From contig NZ_FZNP01000017.1 of assembly GCF_900188105.1 (NCBI RefSeq), positions 93,071-157,070 on the forward strand: DNA of 64,000 bases, in the 5' to 3' direction. A program made the translations under genes and the position numbers. The notes beneath the pieces are model-generated. The model was given only the letters and a program-made list of their open reading frames with translations. It searched no databases and was not told the DNA's origin. Shown in pieces: positions 16,284 through 24,936 of the stretch; within the stretch, counting starts at the first letter, position 1; every line of letters begins with the position of its first letter. Source of the stretch: Actinomadura mexicana. GTDB taxonomy: Bacteria > Actinomycetota > Actinomycetes > Streptosporangiales > Streptosporangiaceae.

Positions 16284-17537
16284 CTAACCGAGGGCGTCGG
16301 CGACGGCGTCCGCCCACAGGGCGAGCCCGTCGTCGATCTGCTCGCCGGTGACGATCAGCGGTGGGATCATCCGGACGACGTTGCCGTACGCGCCGCAGGT
16401 CAGCAGCAGGAGCCCGCGCTCGGCGGCGGCCCCGTGCGCCCGCGCAGCGGCGGCGGCGTCGGGCTCCCCGTCCGGCGTGGTGAACTCGCTGGCCTGCATC
16501 AGCCCGAGCCCGCGCACGTCGCCGATCGCCGGGTGGTCGGCGGTGACCTTGCGGAGCCCGTCGTTCAGCCGCGCGCCCTGCACGGCGGTGTTGCCGACCA
16601 GGTCCTCGTCGGCGATGACCTGCAGGGTGGCGAGCGCGGCGGCGCACGCGACCGCGTTGCCCCCGTAGGTGCCGCCCTGCGACCCCGGGCGGGCCTTCGC
16701 CATCAGCGCCGCCGGCGCCGCGATGGCCGACAGCGGGAACCCGCTCGCCAGGCCCTTGGCGGTGATCAGGACGTCGGGACGCGCGGCCGAGTGCTCGTGG
16801 CCCCAGAACCGGCCCGTCCGCCCGAACCCGGTCTGCACCTCGTCCATGATCAGCAGGATGCCGTGCCGGTCGGCGCGCTCGCGCAGCCCCTCCAGGAAGG
16901 CGGGCGGCGCGGGGATGTAGCCGCCCTCGCCGAGGACGGGCTCCACCACGAACGCGGCCGTGTCGGACGCCGGGCTCGCGGTGACGAGGAGGTAGTCGAG
17001 CTCGCGCAGCGCGAACCGCGTCGCCTCCTCCTCCGACCACCCGTACCGGTAGGCCTGCGGGAACGGTGCGATCGCGGCGCCCGGCATCAGCGGGCCGATC
17101 CCGGCGCGGAACTTCGTGCCCGCCGTGGTGAGCGCGGCGGCGCCCATCGTCCGGCCGTGGAAGGAGCCGTGGAAGACGACGATGTTCTGCCGGCCGGTGG
17201 CGTGCCGGGCCAGCCGGATGGCCGCCTCGACCGCCTCGCTGCCGCTGTTGAGGAAGAACAGCGAGTCCAGGCCCTCCGGCAGCACCTCGCCGAGCGCCTC
17301 GGTCAGCCGCAGCAGCGGCCGGTGCATGACGGTCGTGTACTGGCCGTGGATGAGCGTGCCCACCTGCCGCTGCGCGGCCTCGACCACGCGCGGGTGGCAG
17401 TGGCCGGTGTTGGTGACGCCGATGCCCGCGGTGAAGTCCAGGTGCCGGCGGCCCTCGGCGTCGTAGAGGTAGACGCCCTCGCCGCGCTCGGCGAGGACGG
17501 GGGTGGCCTGCTTGAGCAGGGGAGACAGCGTCGCCAT
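16284..17537 (-). CDS. Class III aminotransferase (4-aminobutyrate aminotransferase-like)
   Basis: 417 residues from ATG 17537, with GGAGG 7-11 bases upstream. It is fold-type I PLP-dependent: the cofactor-binding segment is LNSGSEAVEAAIRLA, the Asp motif LLIMDEVQTGFGRTG, and the Schiff-base Lys lies in ITAKGLASGFPLSA. The closest functional group is GabT-like omega-amino acid:2-oxoglutarate aminotransferases, but class III substrates vary widely. Its leader carries a perfect 16-bp palindrome shared with two other promoters in this island, so it is likely controlled by the neighbouring GntR protein. Confidence 0.88.
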   Translation of the reverse strand: MATLSPLLKQATPVLAERGEGVYLYDAEGRRHLDFTAGIGVTNTGHCHPRVVEAAQRQVGTLIHGQYTTVMHRPLLRLTEALGEVLPEGLDSLFFLNSGSEAVEAAIRLARHATGRQNIVVFHGSFHGRTMGAAALTTAGTKFRAGIGPLMPGAAIAPFPQAYRYGWSEEEATRFALRELDYLLVTASPASDTAAFVVEPVLGEGGYIPAPPAFLEGLRERADRHGILLIMDEVQTGFGRTGRFWGHEHSAARPDVLITAKGLASGFPLSAIAAPAALMAKARPGSQGGTYGGNAVACAAALATLQVIADEDLVGNTAVQGARLNDGLRKVTADHPAIGDVRGLGLMQASEFTTPDGEPDAAAAARAHGAAAERGLLLLTCGAYGNVVRMIPPLIVTGEQIDDGLALWADAVADALG

Positions 17538-17551
17538 GAACGTCCTCCGGT

Positions 17552-17567
17552 AGATTGTCGACAATCT
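17552..17567. promoter_or_regulatory. GntR-type operator, copy 1
   Basis: AGATTGTCGACAATCT is a perfect palindrome 14 bases upstream of the aminotransferase start codon. The core TTGTCGACAA recurs at 19086 and, with one change, at 20597. It lies between the GntR gene and its presumed target. Confidence 0.65.
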
Positions 17568-17630
17568 GCAATCTAGGTGGCCCCGGCACCGTTGTCCAGG
17601 GCCGCGGCCCCTGTGTGGCGGGGCCGGAAG

Positions 17631-18290
17631 CTAGGACTCGCGGAGCCGGTGGATGGAGTCGGTCATGTGCTCCTCGATGAGGGTGAGCAGGTGCTCCTCC
17701 TCCCCGTCGCCGATCGCGTCGACGAGCCGCCGGTGCTCCTCGACGAGGTCGGCGGGCTCGGGATAGGTGTCCTGCAGCGCGTTCAGGCACATGCGCGTCT
17801 CCACCAGCAGCGTGTGCGCCATCCGCTCCAGCCGCGGGCTGCCCGACGAGCTGACCAGCACCTCGTGGAACGCCTGGTCGGCGTCGCTCATCGCGACCCG
17901 GTCGCGCTCGCGGGCGGCGGCCACGAGCGCCTCCAGTGCCTCGGTGAGCCGGGCCACCGCCTCGCCCCGGTTCCGGTTCATGATCAACCGGCAGGCCTCG
18001 CGCTCGATCGCGAGCCGGGCGAGGTAGACGTCCTCGACGTCCCCCTCGTCCAGCGTGATCACGAACAGCCCGCGGTGCGGCTCGCTGACCAGCAGCCCCT
18101 CCTGGACGAGGCGCTGCATGGCCTCGCGCAGCGGTCCGCGGCTGATGCCGAGGCGCGCGGCGAGCTCGGCCTCGCCGAGCTGCGCGCCGGGCTCCAGCGA
18201 CCCGTACATGATCGCCGAACGCAGCTCGTCCGAGACGATCTCCACCGTCGACCTGCGGGGAACAGGCTCCAGCTCACCCAGTCGGCCCAT
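17631..18290 (-). CDS. GntR-family (FCD) transcriptional regulator
   Basis: 219 residues from ATG 18290, which has AAAGGGA upstream; ATG 18314 is an alternative. The N-terminal winged helix is typical (LRSAIMYGSLEPGAQLGEAELAARLGISRGPLREA), and the all-helical FCD domain has its metal/ligand residues in the region DADQAFHEVLV and EEHRRLVDAI. FCD-type GntR proteins usually repress catabolic operons and are released by a pathway carboxylate. The gene follows the racemase-like genes on the same strand and precedes the aminotransferase. The palindromes at three nearby promoters are its likely sites. Confidence 0.9.
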   Translation of the reverse strand: MGRLGELEPVPRRSTVEIVSDELRSAIMYGSLEPGAQLGEAELAARLGISRGPLREAMQRLVQEGLLVSEPHRGLFVITLDEGDVEDVYLARLAIEREACRLIMNRNRGEAVARLTEALEALVAAARERDRVAMSDADQAFHEVLVSSSGSPRLERMAHTLLVETRMCLNALQDTYPEPADLVEEHRRLVDAIGDGEEEHLLTLIEEHMTDSIHRLRES

Positions 18291-18310
18291 GCGCGGTTCC
18301 CTTTCGGCTC

Positions 18311-19084
18311 TCATGTCTGCCAGGCATCTCGCCCCTGCGAGGCGACGGCGGCGGGGACGGCGAACAGCCGGCCCAGCCCGGTGCGCGGCGGGAGCCCCTC
18401 GGGACCGGACGCGAGCCGCAGCCCCTCCCAGACGCTCACCTGGTTGGCGGTCAGCACCGGCTTGCCGACCCGCGCCTCCAGCTCGCCGAGCCAGGACACG
18501 GTGTGCAGCGCGGTGTCGGGCACCAGCACCGCCTCGGCGTCCGGATGGTCGTTGGCCGCGACGAACGCCAGCACCTCGTCGCGGCCGAGGGTGCCGACCT
18601 CGGCGGCGGTGACGATGCCCCGGCAGGACAGCGCCACCACCTCGATGCCGGCGTGGGCGAGGAACGCGACGAACCGCTCGGCGACGTCGGCCGGATAGGT
18701 CGCGGCGACCGCGACCCGGCTCACGCCGAGCGCCCGCGCCGCGTGCACGAACGCGAAGGACGTGCTGGAGGCGGGCACGCCCGCCGCCTCGCGGACGCCC
18801 GCGACCTGCTGCGCGGCGCCGTCCCAGCCGAACACGAAGCTTCCGCTGGTGCACGCCCACACGGCCGCCTTCACGCCGAGGCCGCGCAGCGTGCGGGCGC
18901 CCTCGCCGAGCACGTCGGCACCGCCGATGTCCAGCAGCGCGTCGACGCGGTGGGCGTCCTCGCGCATCAGCGTGTGCACGACCGGGAGGCTGACCTCCCC
19001 CAGGGCGCGCTCGATGGCGGGGTAGTCGTCCTCGGCGCTGTAGCCGGGGTAGAGGAACCCCGCGCGCAACCCGTTCTGTCGCAT
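18311..19084 (-). CDS. Asp/Glu racemase / maleate isomerase-like protein lacking the second catalytic Cys
   Basis: 257 residues from ATG 19084 (ATG 19114 is an alternative, which would put the operator inside the gene). It belongs to the Asp/Glu racemase superfamily near maleate cis-trans isomerase and arylmalonate decarboxylase. The first catalytic cysteine is present (Cys78, WACTSGSF) but the second position is Asp190 (VPDTALHT), unlike the paralogue just upstream, which has both. The shared ending KPVLTANQV shows the two genes arose by duplication. A changed reaction, such as a one-Cys decarboxylase or isomerase, is plausible but unproven. Confidence 0.75.
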   Translation of the reverse strand: MRQNGLRAGFLYPGYSAEDDYPAIERALGEVSLPVVHTLMREDAHRVDALLDIGGADVLGEGARTLRGLGVKAAVWACTSGSFVFGWDGAAQQVAGVREAAGVPASSTSFAFVHAARALGVSRVAVAATYPADVAERFVAFLAHAGIEVVALSCRGIVTAAEVGTLGRDEVLAFVAANDHPDAEAVLVPDTALHTVSWLGELEARVGKPVLTANQVSVWEGLRLASGPEGLPPRTGLGRLFAVPAAVASQGRDAWQT

Positions 19085-19085
19085 G

Positions 19086-19095
19086 TTGTCGACAA
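19086..19095. promoter_or_regulatory. GntR-type operator, copy 2
   Basis: TTGTCGACAA, followed by TCC as at copy 3, lies directly upstream of ATG 19084 and within the gene if translation starts at 19114. It would allow separate control of the downstream racemase-like/GntR genes. Confidence 0.5.
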
Positions 19096-19119
19096 TCCTA
19101 CCTTCGGGGATCATGGTGG

Positions 19120-19896
19120 CTAGGCCGCCGTGAAGGGGGCCAGGCCGACCAGGGACTGCCCGGGACCTGACGCCGCGCGGCCCATGGCGCGCAGCGCCGA
19201 GCACATCGTCACCTGGTTGGCGGTCAGCACCGGCTTGCCGATCATCTGCTCCAGCGGCGCGATGATGTCGTAGGTCGGGACGTTCGTGCAGCTGATGAAG
19301 ACGGCCTCGGCCTCGGGGCGGTCCACCGCCGACACCGCCGACACGATCTCGCCGTAGCCGACCTTCCAGATGTGGCTGAGCAGCCCCAGCCCGACCGAGG
19401 TGACCACCTCGATGCCGTGCTCGCCGAGGAACGACACGAGCCGCTCGGTGACGGCGTCGATGTAGGGCGTGACGACCGCGATGCGCCGGGCGCCGAGCAG
19501 CCGCAGCGACTCCACCAGCGCGCCCGAGGTCGTCGTCGAGACCGGCGCGCCGGCCTGCAGCATCGTCCGGTGCAGTTGCAGCTCGCCCGCCTTGCCGCGG
19601 ATGAAGCTGCCCGACGCGCACGCGTAGGCGACCGCCAGCGGCTCGGGGGCCAGGACGTCGCGGGTCGCCTGCCGGACGATCGACTGGTCCGACAGCGCGG
19701 AGGCCATCTCCACCGTGACCGGGACCGGCACGTACGGCAGCCGGGTCATGAACAGCGACACGTCGTCGGGCGTCCAGCGCCACAGTTCCCGGTCGAGGGC
19801 GAAGTCGAACGGCGCGACCACCCCGATGCCGTGCTGGGCGAGCAGCTCTGGGCCGACGACCAGCGAGGGGTCGAATGTCATCTGCGCGGCCGTCAC
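19120..19896 (-). CDS. Asp/Glu racemase / maleate isomerase-like enzyme
   Basis: 258 residues from GTG 19896. Both cysteines of the two-base superfamily mechanism are present: Cys93 in YACASGSF and Cys203 in FISCTNVPT. Similar proteins include maleate cis-trans isomerase and the EutA protein of ectoine utilisation. It lies 1 base after the DUF3830 gene and is followed by its Cys-lacking paralogue, so the three are probably one operon. The substrate is likely a small dicarboxylate or amino acid derivative handled by this island. Confidence 0.8.
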   Translation of the reverse strand: MTAAQMTFDPSLVVGPELLAQHGIGVVAPFDFALDRELWRWTPDDVSLFMTRLPYVPVPVTVEMASALSDQSIVRQATRDVLAPEPLAVAYACASGSFIRGKAGELQLHRTMLQAGAPVSTTTSGALVESLRLLGARRIAVVTPYIDAVTERLVSFLGEHGIEVVTSVGLGLLSHIWKVGYGEIVSAVSAVDRPEAEAVFISCTNVPTYDIIAPLEQMIGKPVLTANQVTMCSALRAMGRAASGPGQSLVGLAPFTAA

Positions 19897-19897
19897 T

Positions 19898-20392
19898 CTA
19901 GGACTCTGCGCGCGCGTAGAGGAGGCGCTCGCCCACGCCGCCGGACCGCCACACGTCGTTGCACGCCTCGGCCATCCGGTCCAGGCCGTCGACGATCGTC
20001 GCGTAGACGTTGCCGGGGACCCAGCCGACGTCCCCGTTCAGCAGCAGGTTGTTGCGGCCGTAGAAGATCGCGAGGTCGATGACGCCGGGCAGCGCGTGGA
20101 TGTTCTTCTCCTCCTTGAACTTACGGTCGAGCATCCCGCCCGGGAAGGAGAAGTAGACGACGTCGCCCGGGATGGGGGTGATGGTGGGGTTCTCGAGGCC
20201 GACCTCCTCCTCGGAGAACCGCTCGACCATCGTGTACACCTCGTTTCGGGCGTACTTGGCGTGGTACGCCTCGCCGCCGAGCGGTAGAGCGTTCCAGACC
20301 GCGTCGCAGGTCCTCGGCGCGTCCTTCTCGAGGAGCTCCGCGACGCAGGTCACACCGCGGCGCTCCAGAGTGATGGTCATGAGCTTGGGCAT
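19898..20392 (-). CDS. DUF3830 family protein
   Basis: 164 residues from ATG 20392, with GGGGAGG 5 bases upstream. It matches DUF3830 (TITLERRGVTCVAELLEKDAP, AVWNALPLGGEAYHAKYARNEVY), a cyclophilin-like beta-barrel family of unknown activity that repeatedly neighbours racemase-like, amidase and dehydrogenase genes. It is first in the minus-strand operon and has the copy-3 operator in its promoter region. A binding or isomerase role for the pathway substrate is a guess. Confidence 0.82.
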   Translation of the reverse strand: MPKLMTITLERRGVTCVAELLEKDAPRTCDAVWNALPLGGEAYHAKYARNEVYTMVERFSEEEVGLENPTITPIPGDVVYFSFPGGMLDRKFKEEKNIHALPGVIDLAIFYGRNNLLLNGDVGWVPGNVYATIVDGLDRMAEACNDVWRSGGVGERLLYARAES

Positions 20393-20594
20393 GCTGACCT
20401 CCCCGTGAACAGGGGTGGGCGAGAGCGTCGCCACCCGAAGGACTCTCCATGTTCGTGGGAGGACGTCCCCCCACACCCCCGACCGGGGGCTGTTAGAGCG
20501 CTCTGGGATCCGTCCTGGCCCTGCTGGGCACGGGTTGCGACGGTCTTGCAGCACATATCCCATCGCGGTGGCCGGGGCCGCGGTCCACCGCGTT

Positions 20595-20608
20595 GATTGT
20601 TGACAATC
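20595..20608. promoter_or_regulatory. GntR-type operator, copy 3, in divergent promoter
   Basis: GATTGTTGACAATC has perfect 6-bp arms and lies between the divergent DUF3830 and dehydrogenase genes (spacer 20393-20686). It is placed to control both directions. No gene was seen in the rest of this spacer. Confidence 0.6.
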
Positions 20609-20686
20609 CTACGAACGGTTCCTAGCGTGTCAATGCCTCCCGCCGTTGCCTTCTCGTAAACTCCGCACACCCCGGAAGTGACGCCG

Positions 20687-21700
20687 ATGAACCCTGCTCA
20701 GCACGCCTCCGGAAGACCGCCTGACGTGGTGGTCCTTGTGGGCGACGCCGATCCGCGCGGCATGGGGGAGGCGGAGGGCCTCGCGCGAGTCCGTTACGTG
20801 CGCGAAACCGAGCTGGGGGAGGCGCTTCCCGGTGCCGACGTCCTGTTCATGTGGGACTTCCTGTCGGACGCCCTGGCCGGCGCGTGGCCGGAGTCCGGCG
20901 GCCCGGGGTGGGTCCACATCGCCAGTGCCGGCGTCGACCGGCTCATGTTCCCCGAGCTCACCCACAGTGACACAGTTGTCACCAACTCGCGCGGCGTCTT
21001 CGACGAGCCGATCGCCGAGTACGTCCTCGGGCTCGTGCTGGCCTTCGCCAAGGACCTGCACACCACCTTCCGGCTCCAGGGCGAGCGGCGCTGGCGGCAC
21101 CGCGAGACCGAGCGGATCACCGGCGCCCGCGCGCTGGTCGTCGGCACCGGTCCGATCGGCCGCGCGATCGGCCGCCGGCTGTCGGCGGCGGGCCTGTCGG
21201 TCTCCGGCGCCGGGCGCACCGCCCGCGACGCCGACCCCGACCTCGGCGTCGTCCACCCGATGGAGCGGCTGGGCGAGGCGCTCGCCGCAGCCGACTACGT
21301 CGTGCTCGCCGCGCCCCTCACCCCGCAGACCCGGGGCATGATCGACGCCGCGGCGCTGGAGCGGATGCGGCCGTCCGCGCGGCTCGTCAACGTCGGCCGC
21401 GGCGGCCTGGTGGCCGAGGACGATCTCGTCGAGGCGCTGCGCGCGGGCCGGATCGCGGGCGCCGCGCTCGACGTCTTCGAGGACGAGCCGCTGCCGGCGT
21501 CCTCGCCGCTGTGGGAGATGCCGGGCGTCATCGTCTCCCCGCACATGTCCGGTGACGTGGTCGGCTGGCGGGACGAGCTGGTCCGGCTGTTCGCCGACAA
21601 CCTCGGCCGCTACGTGTCCGGCCGCCCCCTGCGCAACGTCGTGGACAAGCGCCTCGGGTACGTGGGCTCGGAGCGGGCGGCATCACACCAGAGGGGGTAG
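20687..21700 (+). CDS. D-isomer-specific 2-hydroxyacid dehydrogenase
   Basis: 337 residues from ATG 20687, 8 bases after GGAAG; GTG 20678 is an alternative. The NAD-binding loop is ALVVGTGPIGRAIGRRL, the substrate-binding Arg is in VNVGRGGLV, the Glu in FEDEPLP, and the catalytic His in VSPHMSGD. It resembles the GhrA/phosphonate-dehydrogenase-like branch of the family and should interconvert a 2-oxoacid and D-2-hydroxyacid. It is co-directional with the amidase 2 bases downstream and probably under the GntR operator at 20595. Confidence 0.9.
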   Translation: MNPAQHASGRPPDVVVLVGDADPRGMGEAEGLARVRYVRETELGEALPGADVLFMWDFLSDALAGAWPESGGPGWVHIASAGVDRLMFPELTHSDTVVTNSRGVFDEPIAEYVLGLVLAFAKDLHTTFRLQGERRWRHRETERITGARALVVGTGPIGRAIGRRLSAAGLSVSGAGRTARDADPDLGVVHPMERLGEALAAADYVVLAAPLTPQTRGMIDAAALERMRPSARLVNVGRGGLVAEDDLVEALRAGRIAGAALDVFEDEPLPASSPLWEMPGVIVSPHMSGDVVGWRDELVRLFADNLGRYVSGRPLRNVVDKRLGYVGSERAASHQRG

Positions 21701-21702
21701 CC

Positions 21703-23112
21703 ATGGCCGATGCGGCCGATCTGACCGCGACCGAACTGCTCGCGGAGTACCGGGCCGGGGCGCTGTCCCCGGTCGAGGCCGCCGGGGCCGTCCTCGCCCG
21801 GATCGAGCGGGACGACCCGGAGCTCAACGCGTTCTGCCTCCTCGACGAGGAGACCACCCTCGACATGGCGCGCGCCGCGACCGAGCGGTGGCGGCGCGGC
21901 GCGGCGCTCGGGCCGCTGGACGGCGTGCCGGTCTCCGTCAAGGACGTGCTGCTCACCCGCGGCTGGCCGACGCTGCGCGGCTCCAGGACGATCGACCCCG
22001 CCCGCACCTGGGACGAGGACGCGCCGTCCGTCGCCCGCCTGCGCGAGCAGGGCGCGGTGTTCGTCGGCAAGACCACGACGCCGGAGTTCGCGTGGAAGGG
22101 CGTGACCGACAACCCGCTGACCGGCGTCACCCGCAACCCGTGGGACCCCTCCCGCACGCCGGGCGGGTCGAGCGGCGGCGCGGCGGCGGCGGTCGCGGCG
22201 GGCATGGCGCCGCTCGCCCTCGGCACCGACGGCGGCGGCTCGGTGCGCATCCCCGCCGCCTTCACCGGCACCTTCACGATCAAGCCGACGTACGGCCGCG
22301 TCCCGCACTACCCGGCGAGCCCGTTCGGGACGCTCGCGCACACCGGCCCCATGACCAACACCGTGGCGGACGCGGCCCTGCTGCTCGACGCCGTCTGCGG
22401 GCCCGACGGCCGCGACTGGTCGTCGCTGCCGCCGCCGGACGTCGCGTTCGCCGAGGCCGGGGTCGCCGGCGCCGGGCGGGACGACCTGACCGGCCTGCGC
22501 GTCGCGTTCAGCCCCGACCTCGGGTTCGCGGAGGTCGATCCGGAGGTCGCGGCGCCGGTCGCGGCCGCCGCCGAGGTCTTCGCCGAGCTCGGCGCGAAGG
22601 TCGAGCGGGTCGACCCCGGCTTCGGGGATCCGGTCGAGGCGTTCGAGGTCCTGTGGTTCGCGGGCGCCGCCAAGGTCGTCGAGCACCTGTCGCCCGAGGA
22701 GCGCGGGCTGCTCGACCCGGGCCTGCGGGAGATCTGCGAGCAGGGCGCGCGGTACTCGGCGCTGGACTACCTGACGGCCACGGCCCGCCGCATGGAGCTC
22801 GGCCGGGTGATGGGCCTGTTCCACGAGCGCTACGACCTGCTGCTCACCCCGACGACGCCGATCGCCGCGTTCGAGGCCGGCCTGGAGGCCCCGCCGGGCT
22901 CGCCTTCCCCGCGCTGGACGGGCTGGACCCCGTTCACCTACCCGTTCAACATGACCCAGCAGCCCGCGGCGAGCCTGCCGTGCGGCTTCACCTCCCGCGG
23001 CCTGCCCGTCGGCCTCCAGGTCGTCGGCGCACGGCACGCCGACGCCCTGGTGGTGGCGGCGTGCGCCGTCTACGAGCGGGCGCGGCCGTGGACACGGTTC
23101 ACGCGAAGGTGA
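21703..23112 (+). CDS. Amidase signature (AS) family amidase
   Basis: 469 residues with the complete Ser-cisSer-Lys triad: Lys in VSVKDVLL (about residue 83), cis-Ser in the SSGGAA segment of TPGGSSGG, and the nucleophile in GTDGGGSVRIP. The C-terminal FNMTQQPAASLPCG is typical of GatA-like amidases. It should hydrolyse an amide to acid plus ammonia or amine. Its position after the hydroxyacid dehydrogenase, 2 bases apart, suggests the pathway substrate is an amide or that an acid amide is an intermediate. Its end overlaps the convergent dehydrogenase gene by 14 bases. Confidence 0.92.
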   Translation: MADAADLTATELLAEYRAGALSPVEAAGAVLARIERDDPELNAFCLLDEETTLDMARAATERWRRGAALGPLDGVPVSVKDVLLTRGWPTLRGSRTIDPARTWDEDAPSVARLREQGAVFVGKTTTPEFAWKGVTDNPLTGVTRNPWDPSRTPGGSSGGAAAAVAAGMAPLALGTDGGGSVRIPAAFTGTFTIKPTYGRVPHYPASPFGTLAHTGPMTNTVADAALLLDAVCGPDGRDWSSLPPPDVAFAEAGVAGAGRDDLTGLRVAFSPDLGFAEVDPEVAAPVAAAAEVFAELGAKVERVDPGFGDPVEAFEVLWFAGAAKVVEHLSPEERGLLDPGLREICEQGARYSALDYLTATARRMELGRVMGLFHERYDLLLTPTTPIAAFEAGLEAPPGSPSPRWTGWTPFTYPFNMTQQPAASLPCGFTSRGLPVGLQVVGARHADALVVAACAVYERARPWTRFTRR

Positions 23113-24112
23113 TGACCGCGCGGCCCCGGTGGGCGCCCTCGTCCATCGCGGCGAGGACGCCCGGGGCCTCGTCCAGCGTGACGGGGGCGACCTCGGGGAC
23201 GATCCCGTGCGCCACCGCGAACGCGAGGGTGTCGCGCAGGTCGTGCGGGGAGCCCGACGGCACGCCCATCACGCGCAGCCGGCCGGCGACCAGGGCCATC
23301 GGCGGCACGCTCACGTTCTCGGCGCCCATGCCGAGGTAGAGCAGGGTCCCGTCCGGGCGCAGGCCGCCGAACGCGGCGAGCCCCGTCGCGGTGTCGGGCG
23401 CGGTGTTCACCACCAGGTCGGCGCCGCCCCACGCCCGCAGAGCCTCGGCCGGGTCCTGCTCGCCGGTCGCGACGAACAGTTCGGCGCCGAGGCCGAGGGC
23501 CTCCTTCTCGGCGCGGCGCGACCGCGACACCACGGCGACGCGGGCCCCCATCGCGGCGGCGAACCGCTGGGCCATCGTCCCGACGCCGCCGGTGCCGAGC
23601 ACGGCCACCTTCGACCCGGCGACGGCCCCGGCCTGCCGGAGCCCGTTGAACGCGGTGAGGCCGGCGCACATCAGCGGCGCGCCCGCGACCGGGTCCAGGC
23701 CGTCCGGCAGCGGGGTGACGAACCCGGCGCGGCCGACGAAGTACTCGGTGTACCCGCCGTCGCGGTTGACGCCGGTGACCTGCTTCGGCGCGCCCGTGCA
23801 CAGGATCTGGTCGCCGCGGGCGCACTGGTCGCAGTGGCCGCAGGACCCGTGCAGCCAGGCGGCGCCGACCGCGGTGCCGGCCTCCGGCCAGCCGACGCCC
23901 TCGCCGAGCGCCGCGACGACGCCGCTGATCTCGTGTCCGGGGACGACGGGGAACGTTCCGAACGGGTAGTGGCCCCGCAGGTGGTTGACCTCGGAGTAGC
24001 ACATCCCGCAGGCGGTGACCCGCACCAGGATCTCGCCGGGGCCGGGCCGGGGCACCTCGCGCTCGACGATCTCCAGCGGCCCGCCCGGGGCGGTGAGCAC
24101 GGCGCTGCGCAT
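23099..24112 (-). CDS. Zinc-dependent alcohol dehydrogenase (MDR family)
   Basis: 337 residues. Catalytic zinc ligands are Cys in ACGMCYSEVN and the GHEISG His-Glu pair. The structural zinc site is CGHCDQCARGDQILC, and the NAD(P) fold has VLGTGGVGTMAQ. These mark a medium-chain zinc alcohol dehydrogenase with alcohol or aldehyde substrate. Divergence from a TetR gene with an 8-bp-arm inverted repeat between them suggests local repression. Whether it belongs to the GntR catabolic island is uncertain. Confidence 0.9.
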   Translation of the reverse strand: MRSAVLTAPGGPLEIVEREVPRPGPGEILVRVTACGMCYSEVNHLRGHYPFGTFPVVPGHEISGVVAALGEGVGWPEAGTAVGAAWLHGSCGHCDQCARGDQILCTGAPKQVTGVNRDGGYTEYFVGRAGFVTPLPDGLDPVAGAPLMCAGLTAFNGLRQAGAVAGSKVAVLGTGGVGTMAQRFAAAMGARVAVVSRSRRAEKEALGLGAELFVATGEQDPAEALRAWGGADLVVNTAPDTATGLAAFGGLRPDGTLLYLGMGAENVSVPPMALVAGRLRVMGVPSGSPHDLRDTLAFAVAHGIVPEVAPVTLDEAPGVLAAMDEGAHRGRAVITFA

Positions 24113-24164
24113 GGCGGCGCCCCCTCTCGTGTCGTGACGGCCGGTCGGCCGTTTCGTAGCATCG

Positions 24165-24193
24165 GTATAGCGATTACTGTACTCGCGCTATAC
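24165..24193. promoter_or_regulatory. TetR operator between alcohol dehydrogenase and TetR
   Basis: GTATAGCG (24165-24172) and CGCTATAC (24186-24193) are perfect inverted arms 13 bases apart, with a third half-site CATAGCG at 24201. Placement in the divergent promoter suggests autorepression and control of the dehydrogenase. Confidence 0.6.
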
Positions 24194-24237
24194 GACACTG
24201 CATAGCGCTGCTCGGAAAGTTTTGTAACATCGTTGTT

Positions 24238-24936
24238 GTGACCGCTCAGAAGGATCCCGACACCCGCGACCGCATCCTGCGCGCGGCCGCGCGGCTGCTC
24301 ACCGAGGCCGGCGGCGAGCCGGTCTCGACGCGGGCCGTGTGCACCGCCGCCGGGGTCGGGGCGCCGACGCTCTACCACCACTTCGGCGACAAGCGCGGCC
24401 TGTTCGACGCCGTCGCCGCCCACGGGTTCGAGGAGTACCTGGCGGGCAAGCGGGCGCAGGGCGGCACCGGCGACCCGGTCGAGGACCTGCGCCGCGGCTG
24501 GGACCTGCACATCGAGTACGCCGTCACCCATCCCGCCTTCTACACGCTGATGTACGGGACGCCCCGGCGGGCGGCCGCCGTGGAGGAGGCGTACGGCATC
24601 CTGCTGGGCCTGGTCGAGGCGGCGGCCCGCGCGGGACGGCTCCGCGTCCCGGTCGCCACCGCCGCCCGCATGATCCACGCCGCCGGGATCGGCGTCGCGC
24701 TGACGCTGATCGCGAGCCCGTCCGGCGGCGCCGCCGACCGGGACGCCTCGGTCCGGACGCGCGAGGCCGTCCTCGCCGCCGTGACCACCGGCGGCGGCGG
24801 TCCGGCCGACACGCCCCTCGCGGCCCGCGCGGTGGCGCTGAAGGCGGCACTGCGGTCCGCTCCGCCGACCGGGCTGACCGCCTCGGAGGCGGCGCTGCTC
24901 GGCGAGTGGCTGGACCGCCTGGCCGATCAGTCCTGA
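24238..24936 (+). CDS. TetR-family regulator
   Basis: 232 residues from GTG 24238. The DNA-binding helices are TRAVCTAAGVGAPTLYHHFGDKRGLFDAV (about residues 25-55). The C-terminal half is of the TetR_C type seen in many actinomycete regulators of dehydrogenase genes. It diverges from the zinc alcohol dehydrogenase, which is its probable target. Confidence 0.88.
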   Translation: MTAQKDPDTRDRILRAAARLLTEAGGEPVSTRAVCTAAGVGAPTLYHHFGDKRGLFDAVAAHGFEEYLAGKRAQGGTGDPVEDLRRGWDLHIEYAVTHPAFYTLMYGTPRRAAAVEEAYGILLGLVEAAARAGRLRVPVATAARMIHAAGIGVALTLIASPSGGAADRDASVRTREAVLAAVTTGGGGPADTPLAARAVALKAALRSAPPTGLTASEAALLGEWLDRLADQS

